Shown here: in pieces, positions 52,963 to 61,299 of the stretch | Position numbering within the stretch: the first letter of the stretch is position 1 | Layout: every line of letters starts with the position of its first letter | Origin: RGIG3528 sp964653855 | GTDB lineage: Bacteria > Bacillota > Clostridia > Lachnospirales > Lachnospiraceae | Length of the DNA stretch: 64,000 bases | Direction: 5' to 3' | Assembly: GCA_964653855.1 (NCBI GenBank) | Contig: CAZZFV010000005.1 | Span: forward strand, 3,391 to 67,390 | Notes under the pieces: generated by a model | Told to the model about the DNA's origin: nothing | Database searches by the model: none | Seen by the model: the letters and a program-made list of their open reading frames with translations, nothing else | Translations under genes and position numbers: made by a program

Positions 52963-53466
52963 TTAATACTCCGAAACCTTTCTCGGGGATTTTTGCTTCA
53001 TTTTGTGAATCATCTCTTCGCTCGGCTCAAAGTAATAAAGCTTTTTTTGCGTTCCGGCGCTCATTGCGATTCCCCACACGTGATTATTTGCATCACCGCT
53101 TGAATAGTCCACCTTTTTTACTCCGTCATGGCGGTACCCGTCAAGCGTATGGGAATTCATGGGTGCAATCTGAACAGCCTCATCCATATCGATTCTTTCA
53201 AGATGCTTACGGTTTTCGCCGTTCATGATCTTGTCAAAATCAAGCTGTCCGTCGCAAAATACATACTCATACTCAACATTAAGACGCGGGAAAAGGAAAT
53301 ACGCAAGGATTCCGAGCACAACCGGAACAATAAATATAACGGCTTTTCCGAAGAGAACCGCGAGCAGCACGCTTATCACGATTCCGGCAATAACGGAACC
53401 TTTTATTAACACATCACGTGCCGATTTCTTTTTCTTCGCTCTTGCCTCGCAATAATTTCCTTCCAT
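52963..53466 (-). CDS. DUF6106 family membrane protein
   Basis: The 167-residue protein starts with a short basic cytoplasmic segment. Two close membrane helices follow (VIAGIVISVLLAVLF and AVIFIVPVVLGILAYFLF). The ~105-residue soluble domain begins VEYEYVFCDGQLDFDKIM, as in DUF6106. The function is unknown. It lies downstream of groEL with a ~110-nt gap and has its own terminator. Confidence 0.75.
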   Translation of the reverse strand: MEGNYCEARAKKKKSARDVLIKGSVIAGIVISVLLAVLFGKAVIFIVPVVLGILAYFLFPRLNVEYEYVFCDGQLDFDKIMNGENRKHLERIDMDEAVQIAPMNSHTLDGYRHDGVKKVDYSSGDANNHVWGIAMSAGTQKKLYYFEPSEEMIHKMKQKSPRKVSEY

Positions 53467-53531
53467 TTACCTGCCTCTTTTCTTGATGATAATACTTACA
53501 TTAAAATCGGTTTTCAAGTTGTCCGATCGTC

Positions 53532-53551
53532 ATTGCATGCAAGCATGCAAT
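53532..53551. repeat. 20-nt inverted repeat downstream of groEL
   Basis: ATTGCATGCAAGCATGCAAT has 9-nt perfect arms around AA, ~30 nt after the groEL stop. There is no T-run, so it is more likely a 3' stabilising hairpin or a protein site than a terminator. Confidence 0.5.
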
Positions 53552-53578
53552 CCAACCCGGCCGCTCTTAAACATATTT

Positions 53579-55204
53579 TTAGTACATGCCGCCGCCCATG
53601 CCTGCGCCTGCGGGTGCTTCCGGCTTATCTTCCTTGATGTTTGCAACTGCTGCTTCCGTTGTAAGGAATGTGGATGCAACGCTTGTCGCATTCTGAAGTG
53701 CCGAGCGTGTAACCTTTGCGGGATCGATGATTCCGGCCTTTACCATGTCGACATACTCCTCCGTAAGAGCATTGAAACCGATGCCGGGTGCGGATTCACG
53801 TACCTTGTTTACGATAACCGAGCCCTCAAGTCCCGCATTCTCTGCGATTGCGTAAAGAGGAGCTTCAAGTGCCTTAAGGATAATCTCGGCGCCCGTCTTC
53901 TCATCGCCCTTAAGTTCTGCGGCAAGAGCCTCAACTTCCTTGGCTGCGTGAATATATGAAGAACCGCCGCCTGCGATAATGCCTTCTTCGGCAGCTGCCT
54001 TTGTTGCGGCAAGTGCATCTTCCATACGGAGCTTGTTTTCCTTCATTTCGGTTTCGGTTGCTGCGCCGACTCTGATTACGGCAACGCCGCCCGAAAGCTT
54101 TGCAAGACGCTCCTGAAGTTTTTCCTTATCGAAATCGGATGTCGTTGTTTCAAGCTGTGAACGGATCTGAGCGATACGAGCCTTGATTTCTTCCTTGTCT
54201 CCTTCGCCGTCAACGATAACGGTGTTTTCCTTCTGAACCTTAACCGACTTAGCGCGTCCGAGCATATCCATCGTTGTGTTCTTAAGTTCAAGTCCGAGTT
54301 CATCGGAAATTACCTGACCGCCCGTAAGGATTGCGATATCCTTAAGCATTTCTTTTCTTCTGTCGCCGTATCCCGGAGCCTTAACCGCAACAACGTTAAA
54401 CGTACCGCGGAGCTTGTTGATAACAAGTGTTGTAAGAGCTTCGCCCTCAACGTCTTCGGCAATAATAAGAAGTCTCTGTCCGTTTTGAACAATTTGTTCA
54501 AGAAGAGGAAGAATCTCCTGGATATTCGAAATCTTCTTGTCCGTGATAAGAATGTAAGGATTGTCAAGAACCGCTTCCATCTTATCCGTATCGGTTACCA
54601 TGTATGCGGAAACATATCCGCGATCGAATTGCATACCGCGTACAACATCGAGCTCGGTCTTCATCGTCTTTGACTCTTCGATTGTTATAACGCCGTCCTT
54701 CGAAACCTTTTCCATTGCATCCGCAACCATTTCGCCGACTTTCTCGTCGCCTGCGGAAATAGCGGCAACCTTTGCGATCTGCTCCTTACCGGTAACGGGG
54801 GAAGCCATCTTTTCGATTGTCTCAACAGCCTTATCGCAAGCCTTCTTCATACCCTTACGAAGGATAATCGGGTTTGCGCCTGCTGCCAGGTTCTTCATAC
54901 CGCCGTTAATCATTGCCTGTGCAAGAACGGTTGCGGTTGTTGTACCGTCGCCCGCAACATCGTTTGTCTTTGTGGCAACTTCCTTAACCAGCTGAGCGCC
55001 CATGTTTTCGAATGCATCCGGAAGCTCGATTTCCTTTGCAATCGTAACACCGTCGTTTGTAATAAGCGGTGCACCGAATGATTTGTCAAGAACAACGTTT
55101 CTGCCTTTGGGTCCGAGTGTTACCTTAACCGTATCGGCAAGTTTATTTACGCCCTTTTCGAGAGCGATTCGCGCATCTGCACCATATTTAAGATCTTTAG
55201 CCAT
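53579..55204 (-). CDS. groL: Chaperonin GroEL (Hsp60)
   Basis: The 541-residue chaperonin subunit forms the double-ring folding chamber. It starts MAKDLKYGADARIALEKGV and has the ATP site VTLGPKGRNVVLDKS and GDGTTTATVLAQA. It ends in the Gly/Met tail GAGMGGGMY. It lies 15 nt after groES and both are under the CIRCE/HrcA element. Confidence 0.98.
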   Translation of the reverse strand: MAKDLKYGADARIALEKGVNKLADTVKVTLGPKGRNVVLDKSFGAPLITNDGVTIAKEIELPDAFENMGAQLVKEVATKTNDVAGDGTTTATVLAQAMINGGMKNLAAGANPIILRKGMKKACDKAVETIEKMASPVTGKEQIAKVAAISAGDEKVGEMVADAMEKVSKDGVITIEESKTMKTELDVVRGMQFDRGYVSAYMVTDTDKMEAVLDNPYILITDKKISNIQEILPLLEQIVQNGQRLLIIAEDVEGEALTTLVINKLRGTFNVVAVKAPGYGDRRKEMLKDIAILTGGQVISDELGLELKNTTMDMLGRAKSVKVQKENTVIVDGEGDKEEIKARIAQIRSQLETTTSDFDKEKLQERLAKLSGGVAVIRVGAATETEMKENKLRMEDALAATKAAAEEGIIAGGGSSYIHAAKEVEALAAELKGDEKTGAEIILKALEAPLYAIAENAGLEGSVIVNKVRESAPGIGFNALTEEYVDMVKAGIIDPAKVTRSALQNATSVASTFLTTEAAVANIKEDKPEAPAGAGMGGGMY

Positions 55205-55219
55205 TTTTTATTCCTCCGA

Positions 55220-55507
55220 TTAATCACATACAATCGCAACAATGTCACTCTGTTTTACAACAACATATTCGTCGGACCCGAGCTTAACATCCGTGCCCGC
55301 ATACTTTGAATAAATAACCTTGTCGCCGACCTTTACCTGCATTGTAACTTCTTTGCCGTCAATCATGCCACCCGGTCCTACCGCAATGACCTCCGCCTGC
55401 TGAGGCTTTTCCTGTGCCTGTCCCGGCAAAACTATACCTGATTTTGTGGTCTCTTCAGCCTTGAGCTGCTTTAAAACGACCTTGTCTCCCAACGGAACCA
55501 ATTTCAT
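55220..55507 (-). CDS. groS: Co-chaperonin GroES (Hsp10)
   Basis: The 95-residue lid of the GroEL chamber starts MKLVPLGDKVVLKQL and has the mobile loop (KAEETTKSGIVLPGQAQEKP). The ATG at 55507 follows GGAGG with 8-nt spacing. An in-frame ATG at 55555 lies inside the CIRCE operator and cannot be the start. Confidence 0.97.
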   Translation of the reverse strand: MKLVPLGDKVVLKQLKAEETTKSGIVLPGQAQEKPQQAEVIAVGPGGMIDGKEVTMQVKVGDKVIYSKYAGTDVKLGSDEYVVVKQSDIVAIVCD

Positions 55508-55544
55508 ATCTTTTTCCTCCTTAGAGTATTGTTTTAAGTGTTTA

Positions 55545-55571
55545 TTAGCACTCACTTGAATTGAGTGCTAA
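55545..55571 (-). promoter_or_regulatory. CIRCE element (HrcA operator) of groESL
   Basis: TTAGCACTC-N9-GAGTGCTAA is the exact consensus. It lies directly after the promoter, so HrcA would repress groESL when no unfolded protein titrates GroEL. The hrcA gene is not in this window. Confidence 0.97.
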
Positions 55572-55582
55572 ACGCTATAGAT

Positions 55583-55610
55583 ATATTAGCATAAAACTTC
55601 ATTTTGTCAA
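55583..55610 (-). promoter_or_regulatory. Promoter of groESL
   Basis: On the minus strand TTGACA (55605-55610) and TAATAT (55583-55588) have 16-nt spacing. The CIRCE element lies just downstream, over the start point. Confidence 0.85.
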
Positions 55611-55649
55611 CACCAAAAATTAAAAAAATTACCGTTATTAAAATTTCCA

Positions 55650-55690
55650 TACAGTAAAAAAATCCGGTTTATTTTGAATCCGGATTTTTG
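55650..55690 (-). terminator. Terminator overlapping the end of the DUF6062 gene
   Basis: A stem with arms AAAATCCGG / CCGGATTTT is followed by TTT on the minus strand. The stop codon (55669-55671) lies within the loop, so coding and termination overlap. Confidence 0.85.
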
Positions 55691-56409
55691 TAATAAAGTG
55701 AATTCTGTTTGAGCATCATACGCTGCAAGGCGTCTTTTGAATCTTTCCACGGCGCATCCGTGTTTCTGTAATCAAACTTGTCTATAAACCAAGACAAATC
55801 GTCCCGCACACGCTTCATATTTTCGGTGAAAATTTTTGAACACGTATCGGCAAATTCTTTAGCCTTATTTTTATCAAGATACTCTGTGCATTTTTCCAGT
55901 AAAAAATTATAGTGACTTAAGCAAAAGCCTTTCGACGAATCAAACTTTTCCTTAAATTCTTTGGAATCCGCATAAAGATAAAACATCGTATCGATATAAC
56001 GCTTATATGTTTCGTTTACGCGGTTACATATAAAGCATGTCGAATTAACGTTATTTATGTATTCCGATACCGGATTTGCGCTTTTTTCCTTTTTGCCCAA
56101 AAATTTGTGGGGTGCGGTAACGAAAAGTCCCTTTTGCTTTTTTTCGATGTCTTCTATCACCTTGTCCGCATGAGTCTTAAGCATCAATGCAAGTCCGAGC
56201 CTGTTTCCACGCTTGTACATTTCCGCAACATGCCTTTCGCAAAAGCCGACTTTATCCGTAACCATTCTCACATCGTCTTCCATGTAGCTCGGTCCGAGAG
56301 TAAAATCAAGTGCGTTTTCGTTTAAGGAATGCACCATTTCGCATATCGGACACTCTGTATCCGCATCAAAGGCTTCGTTTACGGGTATTGTATACAAGTG
56401 TTCGGGCAT
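55669..56409 (-). CDS. DUF6062 family protein
   Basis: The 246-residue protein has two CxxC-FCxxH sets: CPIC with GFCERHV, and CFIC with GFCLSHY. This pattern suggests two zinc or iron-sulfur sites and matches DUF6062, a Clostridia family of unknown function. It is helical and soluble. It follows the DUF2225 gene by 3 nt, and both proteins are cysteine-rich, so a joint redox or metal-related job is possible (inference). Confidence 0.78.
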   Translation of the reverse strand: MPEHLYTIPVNEAFDADTECPICEMVHSLNENALDFTLGPSYMEDDVRMVTDKVGFCERHVAEMYKRGNRLGLALMLKTHADKVIEDIEKKQKGLFVTAPHKFLGKKEKSANPVSEYINNVNSTCFICNRVNETYKRYIDTMFYLYADSKEFKEKFDSSKGFCLSHYNFLLEKCTEYLDKNKAKEFADTCSKIFTENMKRVRDDLSWFIDKFDYRNTDAPWKDSKDALQRMMLKQNSLYYKNPDSK

Positions 56410-56412
56410 AAA

Positions 56413-57264
56413 TCACTCCTTGCGTCCGGTTTCTTTATAAATATCGTCCTTCATTTCACGCGCCTTATCCTTAATGCGATCATTGACACCCTTAGCCGTA
56501 ATTACTCTTGCGCAAAGTCTGAGTGCATCGTCATACTTATGAAGCTTTTTTGCAAGCTCGGCAGAGAGATACGTCACAGTGTTTTCGTCCATTCCGCACA
56601 TAGGGAAATTTTCTTTCGAAAAAGCTTCCGTAAATCCCGAATATGCGTTTCCGAGAGCCTCAAGTTCTTCATCATGAAGCGACTTTTTTACTTCCTCTAT
56701 ATTCGGTGTGTCGGCGGGCAAAGTTTCCGCCTTGCCGCGAAGAAGCCATGCGATTTTAAGGCATGTGTATGCCTTTTCGCTTGATTTTGCGTGCTTTACG
56801 ATCGAGCACACAAGTGCAAGCTTGTGACGCGTTATCGCATCGTCATAAGACATAATTTTGTCCGGTTCACTAATTCCCGAAAAAGCCTTTGAGACATTTT
56901 CACGCAAAAGCTTCATCTGAACCGATGAGGGATTTATATTAAAATACTTTGTAAGCACGGAATATCCGCAATTGGGGCATGTGAGCGCATCGTATTTAAG
57001 TGTATCGAATTGATAGCGTGGGCGCAAATCGTCATCCGAGCCTATAAGCTTTACCTTACCCGTGCGAACGGCTTTTGCCTTGTATTCGCGATCGCATAAA
57101 GGGCACTTGTAAGTTTTATCGAAAATAAAATCTTCTTCTTTTAATTCTGCGGCTTCCGTTTTCTTTTTTTGTTCCTTTTCGGCTTTTGCCTTGTCATCCT
57201 CAAAAACCTTAAGATTTTGAAGTCCGCCCATTCCGACAGATTCGAGTCCGGAAAATAAACCCAT
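56413..57264 (-). CDS. DUF2225 family zinc-ribbon protein
   Basis: The ~283-residue protein has KCPLCDREYKAKAVRTGK followed by the second knuckle CPNCGY, the zinc ribbon of DUF2225, and then a helical TPR-like C-terminal half. The ATG at 57264 (MGLFSGLESVG) has GGAGG 7 nt upstream; an in-frame ATG at 57303 overlaps the promoter and was rejected. The function is unknown. The DUF6062 gene is co-transcribed. Confidence 0.82.
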   Translation of the reverse strand: MGLFSGLESVGMGGLQNLKVFEDDKAKAEKEQKKKTEAAELKEEDFIFDKTYKCPLCDREYKAKAVRTGKVKLIGSDDDLRPRYQFDTLKYDALTCPNCGYSVLTKYFNINPSSVQMKLLRENVSKAFSGISEPDKIMSYDDAITRHKLALVCSIVKHAKSSEKAYTCLKIAWLLRGKAETLPADTPNIEEVKKSLHDEELEALGNAYSGFTEAFSKENFPMCGMDENTVTYLSAELAKKLHKYDDALRLCARVITAKGVNDRIKDKAREMKDDIYKETGRKE

Positions 57265-57302
57265 AATCTTTCCTCCGTTGTTTTCATATGTACTAAGGTA
57301 CA

Positions 57303-57331
57303 ATTTTAAAACTTTGTGCCTTATTTTTCAA
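57303..57331 (-). promoter_or_regulatory. Promoter of the DUF2225-DUF6062 genes
   Basis: On the minus strand TTGAAA (57326-57331) and TAAAAT (57303-57308) have 17-nt spacing. Confidence 0.75.
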
Positions 57332-57427
57332 TGACTTTATAAAAATAACATAGATTTTCCGGGGCTTTTGCCCTAAATTTATACGGCAGCCTGTTACTTG
57401 ATTTTCTTGCCGGACACCTATGCGACA

Positions 57428-58567
57428 TTATTCAATCCCATGATCGCGCCTATACTTCGCGAGCAGCAAATCAACCACTCTTCCGTATGACTCGACGCCG
57501 TCCTCCTGCTCGTTTGCCTTCAAATACGTGTCATTCAGTTCGTTTGTGACTTCCGATACGACTTCCGCCTTTTCGAATTGCTTCCAGTATTCCCTGTTTG
57601 CGGCGTAGTCAAGCCAAATTCCGGAGTCGTCGATTTCGGAGAGCACTTCCCTATATAAATCTGCGTCTTTTGCCGAAAGCGCATTTGCCGTATAAGTAAA
57701 CGCGAGTAACGCGCCCGAATAACGTAAATCCGCATTGTCGGAATTTATGCAAACCATATAGGATATAAAATTTGCCTCGTCCTCTCTTATAAACCCGCGC
57801 AAATGCGCAAGCTCATGGCACATCGTCGAACCGATTTCGTAATCGGATATGTCAATGTCGACATTTGCTTCCATCGTCCAGCACGTATAAAGACCTATTA
57901 TTTGAGTATAAGACATAAGATGCGACAGCATTACGCACTTTGGTGCCGCATAATGCCCCGAAAACACGGGATAATCTTCCGCAAACTTTATATATGCTTT
58001 TTGAGCTTCACGTGCGAGTTCATACGGCGAATAAGGTAATTCATACACACCGTTTTCGTCAAATGTTGTAAGTTCCTCTCTGTACTTTGTAACGTCCGCA
58101 TAAAGCTCCGAAAGCAAATCCGCAAGTTCTTCCTTTGACGAATCCCTGACTTCCAAATCAAAATACTCGCTCACTGGATATCTGTAATAATTGATTCCGC
58201 ATCCGAAGCAATAAAAAAACCAAATTACACTCCACATACATGCGGCATTCAATAAAAACGTAAAGATAAGAAAAAGTCTTTTTCCCTTTTCCTTAATCAT
58301 CCTACGAACAAATCCCGCAACGAGCGCAATCACAAGCACGGGGCAGAGAATAATCATTACTTCCGCAACCGAAAAAGGAAAAATACCAGTGATCGTCGAT
58401 AAGCACACCGAAAACGGCTTAAATATATATTTCGCAAAAATTTCTTCCGCAAAATAAGTGCTTTTCTTTGCGATCAGGAGACAAATTTCTCCGATCAATG
58501 CAAGCAAAAGAATCAATGTCCTTTTTCTTAAAATTGCTTTTTTAAACGAATCAAAAAAATACTTCAT
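57428..58567 (-). CDS. DUF3810 family membrane Zn-peptidase
   Basis: The 379-residue protein has about three N-terminal membrane helices. A long outside/soluble domain follows with the zinc-protease motif CHELAHLRGF (HExxH) and a downstream DEANFISYM Glu, as in the DUF3810 gluzincin-like family. The substrate is unknown. Its start lies 2 nt after the stop of the histidine-kinase gene, so it is translationally coupled to that sensor. Confidence 0.83.
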   Translation of the reverse strand: MKYFFDSFKKAILRKRTLILLLALIGEICLLIAKKSTYFAEEIFAKYIFKPFSVCLSTITGIFPFSVAEVMIILCPVLVIALVAGFVRRMIKEKGKRLFLIFTFLLNAACMWSVIWFFYCFGCGINYYRYPVSEYFDLEVRDSSKEELADLLSELYADVTKYREELTTFDENGVYELPYSPYELAREAQKAYIKFAEDYPVFSGHYAAPKCVMLSHLMSYTQIIGLYTCWTMEANVDIDISDYEIGSTMCHELAHLRGFIREDEANFISYMVCINSDNADLRYSGALLAFTYTANALSAKDADLYREVLSEIDDSGIWLDYAANREYWKQFEKAEVVSEVTNELNDTYLKANEQEDGVESYGRVVDLLLAKYRRDHGIE

Positions 58568-58569
58568 TC

Positions 58570-59880
58570 CTATCTGTACATACCTTGATTTTTGTTTGCG
58601 TTTTTGGGAATTATAACGGTAATCACCGTCCCTACGCCGATTTCGCTTTGAACCGTAATTTTCCCGTCCACTATCGACTTTAAGCGGTTTTTAACGTTTT
58701 CCATACCGATATGTTCCTTGCCGTCGTCCGGCTTCTTTGTGGGATCGAAGCCCACTCCGTCATCGGATATGATGATTTCATACGAATTTTGAGTTTCTCG
58801 TGTCGCAATCGTGACCGTGCCCGCACCGTCGGGTTTATTGCATATACCGTGCTTTACGGCATTTTCGACAAGCGGCTGAATCGTGAGTGACGGAATCAAA
58901 AAGTCTTTAGCGTTTATGTCGGTCACAACATTTAATTTGTCACCGAAACGCAATTTTTCAAGCTCGATATATGTTTGAATATGCTCAAGCTCACTCGAAA
59001 AAGGAACGGGCATACGCTTGTTCATCGAATCGATGTTTTTACGCAAATATCTCGAAAAATTGGATGTCGCACGCTTTGCTTCCGCCGGATCCTTTTCGCA
59101 AAGAACCGCTATCGTCGTGAGCGCATTGTACATAAAATGCGGCTGAATCTGGCTTAACATTATCGATATACGGCTTTCGGCAAGCTCTTTTCTTTGCTTT
59201 TCCATTATAAAGGATTGTTGTGTCTTAATATTGAAAAATACGACATAAAGCGCAATCGACATCGCGGACGCATTAAAAGGATATCCGGTCTTATATTCGA
59301 TAATTGCGGAAACGGGGGAAATCACAATAAATATGAATGTTCCGATCCATGCCGCCTTATGAACGTTTTTCCTGTATTTTACGACAAGATAAACGTCGAG
59401 TGCGATCGGAGCAAGGCATACGGCGGTCGTTACCCACCATGCTTTCCCAAGAATATAAGTGTTAAGCTCCTTATCTATCCTGTAATAAAATCCGTACTTC
59501 AAATTAAAAAGCATGCTCGCAACATAAAGAAGCGTGTAGAGATATGTAAGCTGTCTTATGATGCCTTTTGAAGTTTTGGGGATATTCATGTAACACGCAA
59601 GATAATTTATATAGATGAGTTGAATAAGACACGAAAACAAAAATGCGACAAATACGCAAATTCTTACGATATAAGGATACCACTCTTCGGCGTCACCTAT
59701 GCACATTCGCCCGAGAGTAACACCTATAAGTTCCATAATGACCGCAAAGCACAATATCAAAAAAAGTGAATCGGAACTGTTTTTTTTCTCGGAATAAAAG
59801 AAATTGTAAACAAAGAGAATAAAAACAAAAGAAATACAGACAAGACCCATTGTTGCAGATACAGCGGCAGATACACTCAT
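58570..59880 (-). CDS. Sensor histidine kinase with seven-helix membrane domain (LytS/YesM-like)
   Basis: The 436-residue kinase has about seven membrane helices (residues 1-225), matching 7TM-type sensor inputs. The His_kinase phosphoacceptor motif is SQIQPHFMYNALTTIA. A HATPase follows with the N-box QPLVENAVKHGICN and G-boxes DDGVGF and GMENVKNRL. It should autophosphorylate and pass phosphate to a response regulator, but none is adjacent on the visible side. The ATG at 59880 follows GGGAGGG, 30 nt after tRNA-Gly(CCC). The Zn-peptidase gene is coupled downstream. Confidence 0.9.
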   Translation of the reverse strand: MSVSAAVSATMGLVCISFVFILFVYNFFYSEKKNSSDSLFLILCFAVIMELIGVTLGRMCIGDAEEWYPYIVRICVFVAFLFSCLIQLIYINYLACYMNIPKTSKGIIRQLTYLYTLLYVASMLFNLKYGFYYRIDKELNTYILGKAWWVTTAVCLAPIALDVYLVVKYRKNVHKAAWIGTFIFIVISPVSAIIEYKTGYPFNASAMSIALYVVFFNIKTQQSFIMEKQRKELAESRISIMLSQIQPHFMYNALTTIAVLCEKDPAEAKRATSNFSRYLRKNIDSMNKRMPVPFSSELEHIQTYIELEKLRFGDKLNVVTDINAKDFLIPSLTIQPLVENAVKHGICNKPDGAGTVTIATRETQNSYEIIISDDGVGFDPTKKPDDGKEHIGMENVKNRLKSIVDGKITVQSEIGVGTVITVIIPKNANKNQGMYR

Positions 59881-59910
59881 TTATTCACCCTCCCCACTAC
59901 AAAACAAAAA

Positions 59911-59981
59911 AGCAGGTGGCGGGAGTCGAACCCGTCTCGTCGGCTTGGGAAGCCAAAGTTTTACCGATAAACTACACCTGC
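59911..59981 (-). tRNA. tRNA-Gly (CCC)
   Basis: The acceptor GCAGGTG / CACCTGC is perfect and the discriminator is T. The anticodon arm TTGGC-TTCCCAA-GCCGA gives CCC. The T-stem has one A-C mismatch at its base. A T6 run directly follows the 3' end. No CCA is encoded. Confidence 0.88.
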
Positions 59982-59997
59982 AAGTCTTAACGAAAGA

Positions 59998-60026
59998 ATT
60001 TTAACACATTTAAAATGTAAGCACAA
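59998..60026 (-). promoter_or_regulatory. Promoter of tRNA-Gly(CCC)
   Basis: On the minus strand TTGTGC (60021-60026) and TAAAAT (59998-60003) have 17-nt spacing. The tRNA 5' end is ~16 nt downstream of the -10. Confidence 0.75.
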
Positions 60027-60035
60027 TAAGAATCG

Positions 60036-60080
60036 AAAAAAAATTGCCGTATGCCTATTGTTTTCCGTTGACATACGGCA
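60036..60080 (-). terminator. Terminator after mccC-like gene (repeat copy 1)
   Basis: A minus-strand hairpin with arms GCCGTATG / CATACGGC is followed by AATTTTTTTT, 4 nt after the MFS stop codon. Its 34-nt core (60046-60079) matches 62645-62678 at 30 of 34 positions. Confidence 0.9.
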
Positions 60081-60084
60081 GGAT

Positions 60085-61299
60085 TTATTTTTCGTCCGTT
60101 AAAGAAAAATTTATAATGTGTCTGTCCAATATAAAGCATACCATTACGAAGACAACAAGCGGTATAACCAAAAACAATGCTCTTATTGAAAAAAGTTCGA
60201 TAAACCGGCTTGAAATCAAAAGAGTACAAAATCCAAAGATTCTCATGACAGTCGAAAATAACGATGTAACAGATGATATATTTCCAACCTTTATAATTTC
60301 ATTATACTTTGTCTCAACAAAATATGCGGCTATCGATACCGAAAAAACAGGTACTGCGTAGAGAAGCAACCGTATAATCGGCTTATCGGCCATATACATA
60401 AGTATCACCGCCACGATCCCAATTCCCATAACGGGTATGGCGGTTTTCTTAAATATTTTATTTACCGGTACTTTATATGCGACTATCGAGAGAAATTGAA
60501 ATCCGAGATAAATAAAAATAAACCAATCGGACTTAATTCCGTACTCGATGAATAAACTCTGCCATAATTGATAATGAATCTGCAAAAAGACCTGAAACAG
60601 AGCAAACAATAACATCATATATTGCAACTCTTTCGTTTCTTTTATCTCTTTAAAAGAGTCTTTTACTATTGCCATAATATTTCGCTTATTCAACGTTTTT
60701 TCTCTTACGGGTATTTTATAAAAGATTGCAATTAACAGCCCGGCAAAAAGAATCAAAGCCGTCATCACCCAATAGATATTTATATCGATTATCTTATAAA
60801 GCACAAACCCAAGGCACGCGCCGCCGATTGCCGATATCGAAGAAACCTGACCGGATGTACCGATAAATTTCTTGATTTTTTGGGAAATTTCTTCGGTATC
60901 GTTGTTTTCCTTTATCCAGATTATTATATCCGAATCTATTGTTCCCGTTTCTGTTGCGGTTGATATGCCGTATATAAGCCATGCCGCTATAAGGAATAAA
61001 TATCTGTCTGTGTTTAAAACCAAAAGATAAGTTACGGTAAGCAAAGCCAAAGACATTATATAAATATATTTTTTGGGATATTTATCGGCCAAAACTCCCG
61101 ACGGATATTCAAATATGACCACGCCAAAAGAATAAAACGCCTGAATAATCGCAATTTTTGAATAGTCCATTCCTTTATCAAGAAAAATCAACGTCAGAAA
61201 AGCATGCGGCATTGCAATAGCGATGCTTTTCATAGCCAATGCCGCAAAATAAAATGTTATTAAAGACTTAGAGGTTTCCGCACACTTTACATTTTTCAT
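60085..61299 (-). CDS. MFS exporter, MccC-like (microcin C-type peptide-nucleotide efflux)
   Basis: The 404-residue major-facilitator protein has about twelve membrane helices and the loop 2-3 signature GVLADKYPKKYIY. Alone it would be a generic exporter. Its position directly after an MccB-type adenylyltransferase (32-nt overlap) and in a cluster headed by an Asn-ending micropeptide makes MccC the likely role: it would export the mature compound and so give producer self-protection. The start at 61299 has AAAGGTG ~13 nt upstream, which fits coupling. Base composition is AT-rich like the rest of the island. Confidence 0.8.
   Translation of the reverse strand: MKNVKCAETSKSLITFYFAALAMKSIAIAMPHAFLTLIFLDKGMDYSKIAIIQAFYSFGVVIFEYPSGVLADKYPKKYIYIMSLALLTVTYLLVLNTDRYLFLIAAWLIYGISTATETGTIDSDIIIWIKENNDTEEISQKIKKFIGTSGQVSSISAIGGACLGFVLYKIIDINIYWVMTALILFAGLLIAIFYKIPVREKTLNKRNIMAIVKDSFKEIKETKELQYMMLLFALFQVFLQIHYQLWQSLFIEYGIKSDWFIFIYLGFQFLSIVAYKVPVNKIFKKTAIPVMGIGIVAVILMYMADKPIIRLLLYAVPVFSVSIAAYFVETKYNEIIKVGNISSVTSLFSTVMRIFGFCTLLISSRFIELFSIRALFLVIPLVVFVMVCFILDRHIINFSLTDEK

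Noticed and set aside
53532..53551. Terminator of groEL
   Set aside because: The inverted repeat is not followed by a T-run on either strand.
55508..55555. An N-terminal extension of GroES starting at 55555
   Set aside because: The extra ATG lies inside the CIRCE operator, and the strong GGAGG precedes the ATG at 55507, which gives the normal GroES start.
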